A DNA stretch of 64,000 nt from Segetibacter aerophilus (GTDB lineage: Bacteria; Bacteroidota; Bacteroidia; Chitinophagales; Chitinophagaceae): positions 62,001 to 126,000 of the forward strand of contig NZ_BJYT01000001.1 of the NCBI RefSeq assembly GCF_007991655.1, in the 5' to 3' direction. The notes beneath the pieces are model-generated. The model did not search any database. It was given only the letters and a program-made list of their open reading frames with translations, and was not told where the DNA came from. Both the position numbers and the translations under genes were made by a program. Below, piece after piece: positions 7,674 through 15,166 of this stretch. The number at the start of each line of letters is the position of its first letter. Position 1 is the first letter of the stretch.

Positions 7674-8371
7674 ATGAATAGCGGCAAACAGACAAGTAAA
7701 CAGGACTTTAGCTCGGACTTTTTAGATTTTCTAAGTATTTCTTCAGAATCCATTAGTAGGTTCGCGAAAGTGAAAGAAGTTTTTCAGGTAGAATTTCATC
7801 TCCCGGAAAATTGATTTCGTAAGGCCTGAAATAGCAAGATGCTATGTTGTAGCTGCTTATCATGGAATGATAACTCTTACAATTGTTGTTAGAAAGATAT
7901 TGTAAGCTCATACTTATCTACAAGTACACTGCATTTAAATCAATTCAAGATTTGAAAAACCTTGCTGAAGATTTTAAGCCGGCAAACAAAAAGTATGGTA
8001 AAATGGCTTTAGGTGAAACCTTGCAAGAATGTTTAAAAGAAAGGATTATTGACAATCCAACCTATGACTTCTTCCTAGATATAAAAAATAGATTTAGGGA
8101 CGGATTTGGACATGCTAATGCTTCAAAAATTTTAAAAGGACAGACTGGAAGATTTATTTTAGGAAAGTTCAATGATTTATTGGCAAGAGAAGTGCAAACT
8201 TTAACCTTTCAAAATATTCCTCCTCTTCATGGCGTGGCAGTTCAACAATTTGCATCAGAAAATGGTTGGGGCTATTTTGTAAGCGTTGAGAACTTGGTAA
8301 AAAGGACCTTAAGACATTACATCAATGACCTTTTTGATGTTAATATTAAGATGGTAAGCCCACTTCCATAA
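7674..8371 (+). pseudogene. HEPN-like gene broken by two frameshifts
   Basis: Three consecutive reading frames read as one protein. Frame 1 begins at ATG 7674 (MNSGKQTSKQDFSSDFLDFL) and stops at 7814; frame 2 (7801-7910) gives IDFVRPEIARCYVVAAYHGM; frame 3 gives LLLERYCKLILIYKYTAFK and runs to 8371. Each step is a one-base shift. The last part contains NRFRDGFGHANASK, an R-x4-H motif as in HEPN ribonucleases and HEPN-like RNA-binding domains, in a helical setting typical of that fold. An intact version would be about 230 aa. TTG at 7883 could restart the last 162 residues, but with no Shine-Dalgarno site I treat the gene as broken, or as affected by sequencing indels. Confidence 0.6.
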
Positions 8372-8404
8372 TCCATGAATTAGAAGATGCATTTCCTGCT
8401 GCCT

Positions 8405-8432
8405 GAGTGTGCGACGCAACGATGACGCCCTG
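8405..8432 (+). repeat. Repeat family E copy (degenerate)
   Basis: GAGTGTGCGACGCAACGATG shares its GACGCAACGATG core with copies at 22701-22744, 26465-26500, 33861-33902 and 38488-38531. Lies between the HEPN remnant and preA. Confidence 0.45.
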
Positions 8433-8508
8433 AAATACTTCCGCTGGCATAAAAATTACCTTGCAAATCCAACCAGTAATATTTCATCAGCAGCTCAAAC
8501 AATCAACA

Positions 8509-8535
8509 ATCCTTCGACAAGATCAGGATGACAAA
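8509..8535 (+). repeat. CTTCGACAAG-type intergenic repeat
   Basis: ATCCTTCGACAAGATCAGGA followed by TGACAA matches a short imperfect repeat that I know to be widespread between genes of many bacteria, including Bacteroidota. One copy, 13 bases beyond the 3' end of preA. Confidence 0.4.
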
Positions 8536-8547
8536 TGAGCTCAAGCG

Positions 8548-9816
8548 CTAATGGTCGTTTAGGGGCATGCCGAGGCGTTGGTAGTCTTTCCAGTTAACGT
8601 ATTCGGGGGCTTTGCGTTGCTCTACCATGGTGATACAATCGGTGACGGGGCACATGAGCTTGCAGAGGTTGCAGCCTACGCATTCTTCCTCCTTGATGGT
8701 GTAGGTGTTGTAGGGGTTGCCGTAATCGAGGCGGATGCTTTGGTGGCTGGTGTCTTCGCAGGCTATGTAGCAGAGGCCGCAATGGATGCACTTGCTTTGG
8801 TCGATGTTGGCTACGATGTGGTAGTTGATGTCGAGCTCTTCCCACTTGGTGAGGGTGGGCACGCTGCGACCAATAAAATTGGCGGTGGTGGCGAAACCTT
8901 TTTCGTCCATCCAGTTGCTTAGTCCTTCGCAAAGGTCTTCGATGATGCGGAAGCCGTGTTTCATGGCGGCCGTGCATACCTGTACGCTGGTGGCGCCAAG
9001 CAGCATGAACTCTGCGGCATCTTTCCAGGTGCTGATGCCGCCGATACCGCTAACGGGAACCTGCCGGGTTACGTCGTTCTGCGCTATGGTGGTGAGGAAC
9101 TTGAGGGCAATGGGTTTAACGGCGGGGCCGCAATAGCCGCCGAAAGCGCTTTGTCCGCCAACGTTGGGGTTGGGAACGAAGGTATCGAGGTCGACACCGG
9201 TAACAGATTGTATGGTGTTGATGAGCGATAGGGCGTTGGTTCCGGCTTCTACGCAGGCTTTGCCGGCGGGTACTACGCTGTGTACGTTGGGGGTTAGTTT
9301 GGTAATGACCGGTATGGTTGCAACTTCCATCACCCATTCTACCACCATTCGTGCAATTTCTGGGTCTTGACCAACAGCTGAGCCCATGCCACGTTCGTTC
9401 ATTCCGTGCGGACAGCCGAAGTTGAGTTCGAGCCCATGAGCGCCGGTGTCTTCTACTTTTTTAATCAGTTCGTGCCAGCTCTGCCGGTCGTTGTCGGCCA
9501 TCAGGCTCACAATCATTGCCCGGTCGGGAAACTCTCTTACTACTTCGCGGATTTCTCGGAGATTGATATCTAATGGTCGGTCGCTAATGAGTTCGATATT
9601 GTTGAAGCCCATCACCCGCTGCCCGCCATAATCTACCGATGAGTATCGACTGCTTACATTCTTTACCTGGCTTCCTAAAGTTTTCCAGACGACACCGCCC
9701 CACCCGGCTTCGAATGCTCGTAATACATTATACGCCTTATCGGTAGGTGGTGCACTCGCTAACCAATACGGGTTAGGGGAGTGGATGCCGAGGAAGTTGG
9801 TGTGTAGGGAGGCCAT
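8548..9816 (-). CDS. preA: Dihydropyrimidine dehydrogenase subunit PreA
   Basis: 422 aa, matching PreA (E. coli about 411). It is the FMN-containing half of the NAD-dependent enzyme that reduces uracil and thymine to dihydropyrimidines, first step of reductive pyrimidine degradation. The dihydroorotate-dehydrogenase-like barrel spans about residues 1-310 (NPYWLASAPPTDKAYNVLRA; LELNFGCPHGMNERGMGSA; PVSGIGGI). The C-terminus has two ferredoxin-type [4Fe-4S] motifs, CIHCGLCYIAC and CVGCNLCKLMCP. Start ATG 9816 is conserved in position. Unusually, its partner PreT is not adjacent: a GIY-YIG unit, tandem repeats and an opposed photolyase gene separate them by 2.6 kb. The other pathway genes follow on the same strand. 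Confidence 0.93.
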   Translation of the reverse strand: MASLHTNFLGIHSPNPYWLASAPPTDKAYNVLRAFEAGWGGVVWKTLGSQVKNVSSRYSSVDYGGQRVMGFNNIELISDRPLDINLREIREVVREFPDRAMIVSLMADNDRQSWHELIKKVEDTGAHGLELNFGCPHGMNERGMGSAVGQDPEIARMVVEWVMEVATIPVITKLTPNVHSVVPAGKACVEAGTNALSLINTIQSVTGVDLDTFVPNPNVGGQSAFGGYCGPAVKPIALKFLTTIAQNDVTRQVPVSGIGGISTWKDAAEFMLLGATSVQVCTAAMKHGFRIIEDLCEGLSNWMDEKGFATTANFIGRSVPTLTKWEELDINYHIVANIDQSKCIHCGLCYIACEDTSHQSIRLDYGNPYNTYTIKEEECVGCNLCKLMCPVTDCITMVEQRKAPEYVNWKDYQRLGMPLNDH

Positions 9817-9820
9817 GTAT

Positions 9821-9846
9821 AGTTATGAGTTTAGAGTTATGAGTTG
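9821..9846 (+). repeat. Repeat family B copy upstream of preA
   Basis: AGTTATGAGTTTAGAGTTAT followed by GAGTTG, 4 bases upstream of the preA start codon. Same family as the arrays flanking the S23 gene at 13789-13838 and 14213-14281. Confidence 0.65.
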
Positions 9847-9987
9847 TTTGGTGTTTTTTATTTTGGTTGTGGGCTTTTGGGTTCTTTGGGCGCCGTTATT
9901 GTGTCACTCACTGCACTTGTTTGGTCTTTGTTCAACTATTTTTGTTTGTTCATTGTTATTGATAGTGTCGAAGCAACTCCTTTCGCT

Positions 9988-10014
9988 CGTCATTGCGAGG
10001 AACGAAGCAATCTG
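9988..10014 (+). repeat. Repeat family A, left arm of the GIY-YIG unit
   Basis: 27-base copy starting CGTCATTGCGAGGAACGAAG. It lies 34 bases beyond the 3' end of the GIY-YIG gene and is repeated in inverted orientation at 10369-10395 on the other side of that gene, so the 300-base gene is bracketed by inverted repeats (unit about 408 bp). Confidence 0.8.
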
Positions 10015-10048
10015 ATCTTCGAACTTCATCCTGTTATAGATAATAAAA

Positions 10049-10348
10049 TTACCACTGGCTTATCTCATCCCACAAATCCTTCCATTCCGCATTTTTACTA
10101 ATTATTAATTTTATCTTACTTGCTCTATTACCTGCCTTTATTCTTTTTTCTTCAGCAATCGCTTCTTCGATAGTTAAATAGTTTTCATAATAAACCAACT
10201 TGTCTAATTGGTAAGTAGCCGTAAAGCTATTTGAATATTTCTTCTCTTTATGTTCCTGTATCCTCTTAACAACGTCAGAGGTAACTCCTGTATAAAAAAC
10301 TTGATTATGAAGATTAGTAAGTATGTAAATAGCTCCTCCTTTTTTCAT
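10049..10348 (-). CDS. GIY-YIG nuclease family protein
   Basis: 99 aa single-domain UvrC/YhbQ-type GIY-YIG protein. The motif appears as AIYILTNLHNQVFYTGVTSD, i.e. IYI ... FYTGVT, followed by the catalytic Arg in VVKRIQEHK and the conserved Glu in YYENYLTIEEAIAEEKRIK; YQLDKLVYYE is also typical. Isolated small proteins of this type are common in Bacteroidota; function is unproven and may be repeat-associated. The gene sits between inverted copies of repeat A (9988-10014 and 10369-10395) and interrupts the region between preA and the rest of the pyrimidine cluster. Confidence 0.85.
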   Translation of the reverse strand: MKKGGAIYILTNLHNQVFYTGVTSDVVKRIQEHKEKKYSNSFTATYQLDKLVYYENYLTIEEAIAEEKRIKAGNRASKIKLIISKNAEWKDLWDEISQW

Positions 10349-10354
10349 TGTTGC

Positions 10355-10634
10355 TAATATTCATAAATCAGATTGCTTCGTTCCTCGCAATGACGAGCAG
10401 GTATCTGCAATAAAGCATTGTACCCTTTACCATCGTCTTTAATTTCTTGCTTTCCTCCTTGGTTCATAGTACTTAATATTCATAAATCAGATTGCTTCGT
10501 TCCTTGCAATGACAACCCAGGTATCTGCAATAAAGCATTGCAGCCTTTACTATCGCCTTTAATTTCTTGCTTTCCTTCTTGGTTCATAGTACTTAATATT
10601 CATAATTCAGATTGCTTCGTTCCTCGCAATGACG
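10355..10634. repeat. Tandem array with 119-120 base period
   Basis: Two full units start at 10355 and 10474 and a truncated third at 10594; all start TAATATTCATAAATCAGATT or with one change. Each start carries a minus-orientation copy of repeat A (10369-10395, 10488-10514, 10608-10634); between them is shared sequence including TATCTGCAATAAAGCATTG and TTTAATTTCTTGCTTTCC. The units differ at only a few positions, so the duplication looks recent. The whole gap 10349-10774 before the photolyase gene holds no credible gene; an ORF across 10418-10657 is just the array translated. Confidence 0.85.
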
Positions 10635-10774
10635 GTTGTTTTTTAATTTGTCGTTAAGCAAATATTTCATCTAATTCCTTCAAACTAATTTAAGATTATT
10701 CTTACTATCTCCCCATATGTTATTTGTAAACCTTTCACCCCAAACACTGTTTTATAAATAAAAGTAACATTATA

Positions 10775-12304
10775 ATGTTAAGCACTTTCAGGGCTCACGC
10801 AGTCACCCTCATATTCCCACACCAATTATTCAGACAGCACCCGGCTGTTTCTGCAGGTAGAAGTGTAATTCTAATAGAAGAATTGCTGTACTTCAATCAA
10901 TACAATTTCATTAAGCAAAAATTAGTGCTTCATCGGGCAAGTATGAAGTTTTATCAGTCTTACTTAGAACAAAAGCACACGGTAAATTACATAGAAGCGA
11001 CAGATGAAAATTGCGACGTAAGAAAACTAATACCGGCTCTTGCAAAAGTGGGTGTAACTGAAATACATTATGTAGAAGTATCTGATTATTTGTTGGAAAG
11101 AAGGATATCAAAAGCCGCTCAAAAATATGGGATAAAAGTGATCAAGTATCAGAGTCCGAACTTCTTGAGTACGCTTTCTGACGTTGACGATTATTTCAAT
11201 GAAAAGAACAGATATTTCATGACGGATTTTTATAAGTGGCAAAGGAAGTTAAGGGGAATTTTAATGGAAGGTGGTAATCAACCGGTTGGGGGTAAGTGGT
11301 CTTTTGATGAAGACAACCGGCAAAAAATACCTAAGGGAACAAGTATACCAAGGGTAACCTTTCCAGCGGAAAACAAATTTGTAACAGAAGCAAAGGATTA
11401 TGTTACAAAGAATTATAGTACCAACTACGGTTCGACTACTGTTCAAGCTAATGTTCAAAAAGGATTTTTTCCTGTAACATTTGAAGAAGCAGAACAATGG
11501 TTAGAGCAGTTTTTTGAAGAACGGTTTATGCATTTTGGAGTTTATGAAGATGCTATGGTTAGCAAAGAGAACTTTCTATTTCACGGCACACTAACTCCAA
11601 TGCTCAACATCGGATTACTTAATCCGCACCAAATTATTGATAGGGCTTTAGAAACTGCTGCAAAACATACTATTCCAATTAATTCGTTAGAAGGTTTTAT
11701 AAGGCAAATTATGGGATGGAGAGAGTACATACATATCGTGTACATGAGAGAAGGTAGCAAGCAAAGGACTAAAAATTATTGGGGTTTTACCCGAAAGATA
11801 CCTATTAGCTTCTGGAAGGGTACAACAGGGATTGTACCAGTAGATACGGTGATACAAAAGATTCTTAATGTTGGATACTGCCACCACATAGAGAGGCTAA
11901 TGGTGATGGGAAACTTTATGTTGTTGTGCGAGTTTGATCCCGATGATGTTTACAAATGGTTTATGGAAATGTTTGTAGATGCATATGATTGGGTGATGGT
12001 TCCTAACACTTATGGGATGACTCAATTTTCGGACGGCGGCATCATGATGACGAAGCCGTATATAAGTAGCAGCAATTATATAATGAAGATGAGTGACTAT
12101 AAAAAAGGAGATTGGCAGCTAACCTGGGACGCTTTATTTTGGCGCTTCATGCACGTACATCGGGATGTTATGGGTGCGAATAAAAGACTCTCCATGTTAT
12201 TAAGGACGTATGATAATATGCCCAAAGAAAAACAACACCTTTTGATGAAAACGGCAAATGATTTTTTACAGCAGTTGGAAGAAGTGTACGAGAAAGCGGT
12301 TTAA
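10775..12304 (+). CDS. Cryptochrome/photolyase of the PhrB (FeS-BCP) lineage
   Basis: 509 aa protein of the prokaryotic (6-4) photolyase-related group: N-terminal alpha/beta part (VTLIFPHQLF, HRASMKFYQSYL), GGKWSFDEDNRQKIPK, then the FAD-binding helical domain with IMGWREYIHIVY, GYCHHIERLMVMGNFMLL and GMTQFSDGGIMMTKPYISSS. Known members repair (6-4) lesions or act as photoreceptors and carry a [4Fe-4S] cluster. Here the region after KMSDY reads KKGDWQLTWDALFWRFM and lacks the expected cysteine-rich insertion, so the cluster is probably absent. The gene points opposite to the pyrimidine genes and splits preA from preT. ATG 10775 is the only suitable start. Confidence 0.88.
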   Translation: MLSTFRAHAVTLIFPHQLFRQHPAVSAGRSVILIEELLYFNQYNFIKQKLVLHRASMKFYQSYLEQKHTVNYIEATDENCDVRKLIPALAKVGVTEIHYVEVSDYLLERRISKAAQKYGIKVIKYQSPNFLSTLSDVDDYFNEKNRYFMTDFYKWQRKLRGILMEGGNQPVGGKWSFDEDNRQKIPKGTSIPRVTFPAENKFVTEAKDYVTKNYSTNYGSTTVQANVQKGFFPVTFEEAEQWLEQFFEERFMHFGVYEDAMVSKENFLFHGTLTPMLNIGLLNPHQIIDRALETAAKHTIPINSLEGFIRQIMGWREYIHIVYMREGSKQRTKNYWGFTRKIPISFWKGTTGIVPVDTVIQKILNVGYCHHIERLMVMGNFMLLCEFDPDDVYKWFMEMFVDAYDWVMVPNTYGMTQFSDGGIMMTKPYISSSNYIMKMSDYKKGDWQLTWDALFWRFMHVHRDVMGANKRLSMLLRTYDNMPKEKQHLLMKTANDFLQQLEEVYEKAV

Positions 12305-12395
12305 TCATGTGGCCGGTATTGGTCTAACGCTACACGAGCAAGTGTAAGCAAAAGTTGCATTGTCGGCTGCCGCCTTCTTAATTCTTATAAAAATT

Positions 12396-13787
12396 CTATG
12401 TTGCATCTGAGACAACACTTTTATTATAAGCGGGTTCAACAGCAACATCAACTACTCCCAAAAACTCGAGTATTCCCTTCGCTCCATCCTTCCCCGCCTG
12501 GACCGCATCAACAACCTCTTTACCACCATTCACCGCATCACCACCGGCGAAAACTTTAGCAACATTTGTACGTCCGTCTTGGGTAATTACCAACTTGCCG
12601 GATTTGTTTTCCAATTCGTTTTCTTCAACCAGTTTAGTAAACGGTGTTTGACCTGTTGCTTTGATTACCATATCTACATCTAATGTAAATGTTTCCTTTG
12701 TTTCAACAGGAGAGCGCCGGCCTGATGCATCTGGTTCTCCAAGCTCCATTACACTGCACTCAAGACTTGTTACTTTGCCTTTATGTCCGTGTATTTTTTT
12801 AGGTGCTGAAAGCCATTTTATCTTACACCCGTCTAACAACGCAATATCCATTTCATGCTGTGTGCAAGGCATTTCTGCATGTGTACGACGGTACACAATT
12901 GTTACTTCCGACGCACCCAAACGTTTAGCTTGAGTGGCTGCATCAATAGCAGTCATCCCTAAACCAATCACTGCAACCTTATCACCAACTGGAACATAAC
13001 TGTAGCCTTTATCTCTTAGATTATAAATGAAATCTATTGCATCAACAACGCCTTCCAGTTCTTCTCCTTTTATACCTAAGTTTCGCGTTAGTCCAACACC
13101 GATACCAAGATAAACAGCATCGTATTGTTGCGTTAGTTCTTCGAGTGTTACGTCTTTGCCTAACTCCTGGTTATACTTTACTTCAATGCCACCTATTGAT
13201 AAAATATATTCAACTTCATCTTCACAAAACTCTGGTGTTACTTTGTAGGCTGCAATTCCAAACGTCATCAATCCGCCGCCTTTGTTTTCCTTTTCATATA
13301 TGGTTACATCAACCCCTTCACGACTTAAAGAATGAGCACATGATAGCCCTGCCGGGCCTGCACCAACTATGGCTACTTTCTTTCCGTTTGATTGCTTGCG
13401 TTCGAATAGTTTCCATTTGTCTTCAATAGCTTTTTCCGTGGAATAGCGTTGAAGCTTAGCGATAGGGATAGGCGGCTCCTCTAAGAAGTTATACACACAT
13501 GCTCCTTCACATAACTTTTCAACAGGACAAACCTTACCACAACCTGCACCAAAGATGTTGGATGATAAAATAGTTTTAGCCGAACCTTTAATATTCTCCG
13601 TTGAAATCTGCTTGATGAACTTCGGAATATTAATGCTTGTGGGGCATGATTTCATGCAGGGGGCGTCGTAGCAGAACAGACAGCGGCTAGCTTCCACCAA
13701 GGCCGAATCGTGGCTTTCAAAAGGAGGATGAATGTCGGCGAAGTTGAGGGTGTATTGTTCAGCGCTTAAACGGTTATTAGTAATCAT
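12396..13787 (-). CDS. preT: Dihydropyrimidine dehydrogenase subunit PreT
   Basis: 463 aa, glutamate-synthase-small-subunit-like NAD/FAD protein that passes electrons from NADH to PreA. Two N-terminal iron-sulfur motifs are visible (CLFCYDAPCMKSCPTSINIP and GAGCGKVCPVEKLCEGAC), then the FAD Rossmann motif VAIVGAGPAGLSCAHSLSRE, the NAD motif VAVIGLGMTAIDAATQAKRL and the C-terminal VFAGGDAVNGGKEVVDAVQA. Longer than E. coli PreT (about 412 aa) by modest extensions. Its ATG at 13787 directly abuts a block of repeat B, beyond which lie the S23 gene and beta-ureidopropionase. Assignment as PreT rather than GltD rests on the surrounding pathway genes and is strong. Confidence 0.92.
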   Translation of the reverse strand: MITNNRLSAEQYTLNFADIHPPFESHDSALVEASRCLFCYDAPCMKSCPTSINIPKFIKQISTENIKGSAKTILSSNIFGAGCGKVCPVEKLCEGACVYNFLEEPPIPIAKLQRYSTEKAIEDKWKLFERKQSNGKKVAIVGAGPAGLSCAHSLSREGVDVTIYEKENKGGGLMTFGIAAYKVTPEFCEDEVEYILSIGGIEVKYNQELGKDVTLEELTQQYDAVYLGIGVGLTRNLGIKGEELEGVVDAIDFIYNLRDKGYSYVPVGDKVAVIGLGMTAIDAATQAKRLGASEVTIVYRRTHAEMPCTQHEMDIALLDGCKIKWLSAPKKIHGHKGKVTSLECSVMELGEPDASGRRSPVETKETFTLDVDMVIKATGQTPFTKLVEENELENKSGKLVITQDGRTNVAKVFAGGDAVNGGKEVVDAVQAGKDGAKGILEFLGVVDVAVEPAYNKSVVSDAT

Positions 13788-13788
13788 A

Positions 13789-13838
13789 GTTTAGAGTTAT
13801 GAATTATGAGTTATGAGTGTTGATCATAACTCTGAACT
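13789..13838 (+). repeat. Repeat family B block between preT and the S23 gene
   Basis: Several iterations of TTATGAGTT-like units (TTTAGAGTTATGAATTATGA, then GTTATGAGTG, then an inverted ATAACTCTGAACTC). The inverted part contains the stop codon of the S23 gene, and the other end touches the preT start codon. Confidence 0.75.
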
Positions 13839-14216
13839 CTTTGATTTAAAGTATCTTTCTTTAGTTGTTAAGATGATGCTTGATAAAATTCTAATTATCT
13901 CTACGCAGCTATTATTTAAGTCGTTAAAACTATTATTAGTTATATAATTACTATCCTTTAATAAACTTAACCAATAATTTGTTTCTCGAGCTTCCTTTAA
14001 TGCAATCCCTAACTTATGAACAAAATCTCTTTTAGATTCACTTAATACTGCCTCGTTCACATTTGCTCCAATAGAAGTTCCAGCTCTTAGTAATTGTTTA
14101 GAAAGTACATATTCTTTCGTTTCTGATGTTAGTTGCTTATACAGTTTTATTATGTCTAATGCAAAAGCGTACGCCTTTCCTGCAATTATACTTTGTTTAT
14201 TCTTTGCTTCGCTCAT
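13824..14216 (-). CDS. Four helix bundle protein (S23/IVS-related)
   Basis: 130 aa member of the S23 ribosomal-intervening-sequence-like four-helix-bundle family: KAYAFALDIIKLYKQLTSET, LSKQLLRAGTSIGANVNEAV, SKRDFVHKLGIALKEARETN, YWLSLLKDS are typical. Proteins of this fold form pentamers and resemble Avd of diversity-generating retroelements; no reverse transcriptase or variable repeat is next to it, and the RT at 3643-4455 is 9 kb away. Both ends of the gene run into repeat B: the start ATG (14214-14216) and the stop TGA (13824-13826) are parts of the repeat sequence. The unit sits between pathway genes as an apparent insertion. Confidence 0.85.
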   Translation of the reverse strand: MSEAKNKQSIIAGKAYAFALDIIKLYKQLTSETKEYVLSKQLLRAGTSIGANVNEAVLSESKRDFVHKLGIALKEARETNYWLSLLKDSNYITNNSFNDLNNSCVEIIRILSSIILTTKERYFKSKSSEL

Positions 14217-14281
14217 AATTCATAACTCTAAACTTATAACTCAAGAACACCCATAACTCATAATTCTAAACTCATAACTCT
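14213..14281 (-). repeat. Repeat family B block between S23 and beta-ureidopropionase
   Basis: Five or so iterations of CATAACTCTAAAC/CATAATTC units. The block supplies the start codon of the S23 gene and the last codons and TGA stop of the beta-ureidopropionase gene (14272-14274), i.e. it overlaps both coding sequences. Confidence 0.8.
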
Positions 14282-15138
14282 ACGAGCTTCTGATACGTTT
14301 CCGGCCTTCGGTCTCTGAAGAACTGCCACGTATTTCTTACGTCTTCAATCAGATCCAGGTCTAAGTCTGCTACCAGCAATTCATCTTTATCTTCAGACGC
14401 TTCCGCTATGATTTGTCCGCGAGGATCGACGAAATAGGAGGTGCCGTAGAACCTTCCCAAGTTCCAAGGCTTCTCTTCACCAACCCGATTAATGCAGCCC
14501 ATAAAGTAACCATTAGCAGCAGCATGAGCGGGTTGCTCCAACTTCCATAAGTATTGGCTTAATCCAGCTACGGTTGCCGAGGGATTGTAAACTATTTCAG
14601 CTCCATTTAAACCCAGTACTCTTGCACCATCCGGAAAATGCCGGTCGTAACAAATATATACTCCCACTTTAGCATACTGAGTTTGAAAAACAGGATAACC
14701 TAAGTTACCGGGTTTAAAGAAAAACTTTTCCCAAAACCCTGAAGTGTGCGGTATATGATTTTTGCGGTACTTTCCCAGATAAGTTCCATCAGCATCAATG
14801 ACTGCAGCGGTATTATATAGAAAGCCGGCTTGTTCCTTTTCATAAATAGGAACGATGATAACCATGTTATACTTCTTCGCATAATCTGCCATCAAATCCG
14901 TAGTAGGACCGGGGCAAGTTTCTGCGGATGCATACCATGCTTTATCCTGTCCTGGACAGAAGTAAGGAGTATTAAATATCTCTTGCAAGCAGAGTATTTG
15001 TACACCTTGCTCACCTGCTTTTTCAATCAAAGGGATATGTTTCTGTAACATTGCTTCCTTTATCTCCTCAATCGTTCCTTCACCTTCTGTTTTCGGCAGC
15101 GACATTTGGATGAGGCCGGATTTTATTATGCGTGACAT
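14272..15138 (-). CDS. Beta-ureidopropionase (N-carbamoyl-beta-alanine amidohydrolase)
   Basis: 288 aa nitrilase-superfamily amidohydrolase. The Glu-Lys-Cys triad is visible as LCLQEIFNTP, GKYRKNHIPH and VGVYICYDRHFPDGAR; GFWEKFFFKPGNLG and NRVGEE are typical of N-carbamoyl hydrolases. It would convert N-carbamoyl-beta-alanine (from uracil) or N-carbamoyl-beta-aminoisobutyrate (from thymine) to the beta-amino acid, CO2 and ammonia. Dihydropyrimidinase, the preceding step, lies about 730 bases upstream in the same direction with nth between them. The final codons and stop fall in repeat B, suggesting the original 3' end was replaced. N-carbamoylputrescine amidase is the nearest alternative but context disfavours it. 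Confidence 0.88.
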   Translation of the reverse strand: MSRIIKSGLIQMSLPKTEGEGTIEEIKEAMLQKHIPLIEKAGEQGVQILCLQEIFNTPYFCPGQDKAWYASAETCPGPTTDLMADYAKKYNMVIIVPIYEKEQAGFLYNTAAVIDADGTYLGKYRKNHIPHTSGFWEKFFFKPGNLGYPVFQTQYAKVGVYICYDRHFPDGARVLGLNGAEIVYNPSATVAGLSQYLWKLEQPAHAAANGYFMGCINRVGEEKPWNLGRFYGTSYFVDPRGQIIAEASEDKDELLVADLDLDLIEDVRNTWQFFRDRRPETYQKLVEL

Positions 15139-15166
15139 TTGTTGAGTTTATTTCTGTTAGCGGCAA

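Noticed and set aside
8578-9370. Several antisense ORFs over preA (up to 114 residues)
   Set aside because: Shadows of the GC-richer preA coding sequence in other frames.
10355-10634. Possible CRISPR array
   Set aside because: Whole 119-120 base units including the between-repeat sequence are conserved, so there are no unique spacers, and no cas genes are present.
10418-10657. ORF of 79 residues with internal protein repeat
   Set aside because: The apparent protein repeat is the 119-base tandem DNA array translated.
12396-13787. Glutamate synthase small subunit
   Set aside because: PreT shares that fold; the surrounding pyrimidine genes and absence of gltB make PreT far more likely.
13824-14216. 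S23 gene as part of a 23S rRNA intervening sequence or a diversity-generating retroelement
   Set aside because: No rRNA sequence and no RT or template/variable repeat nearby; the RT at 3643-4455 is 9 kb away with retron-like motifs.
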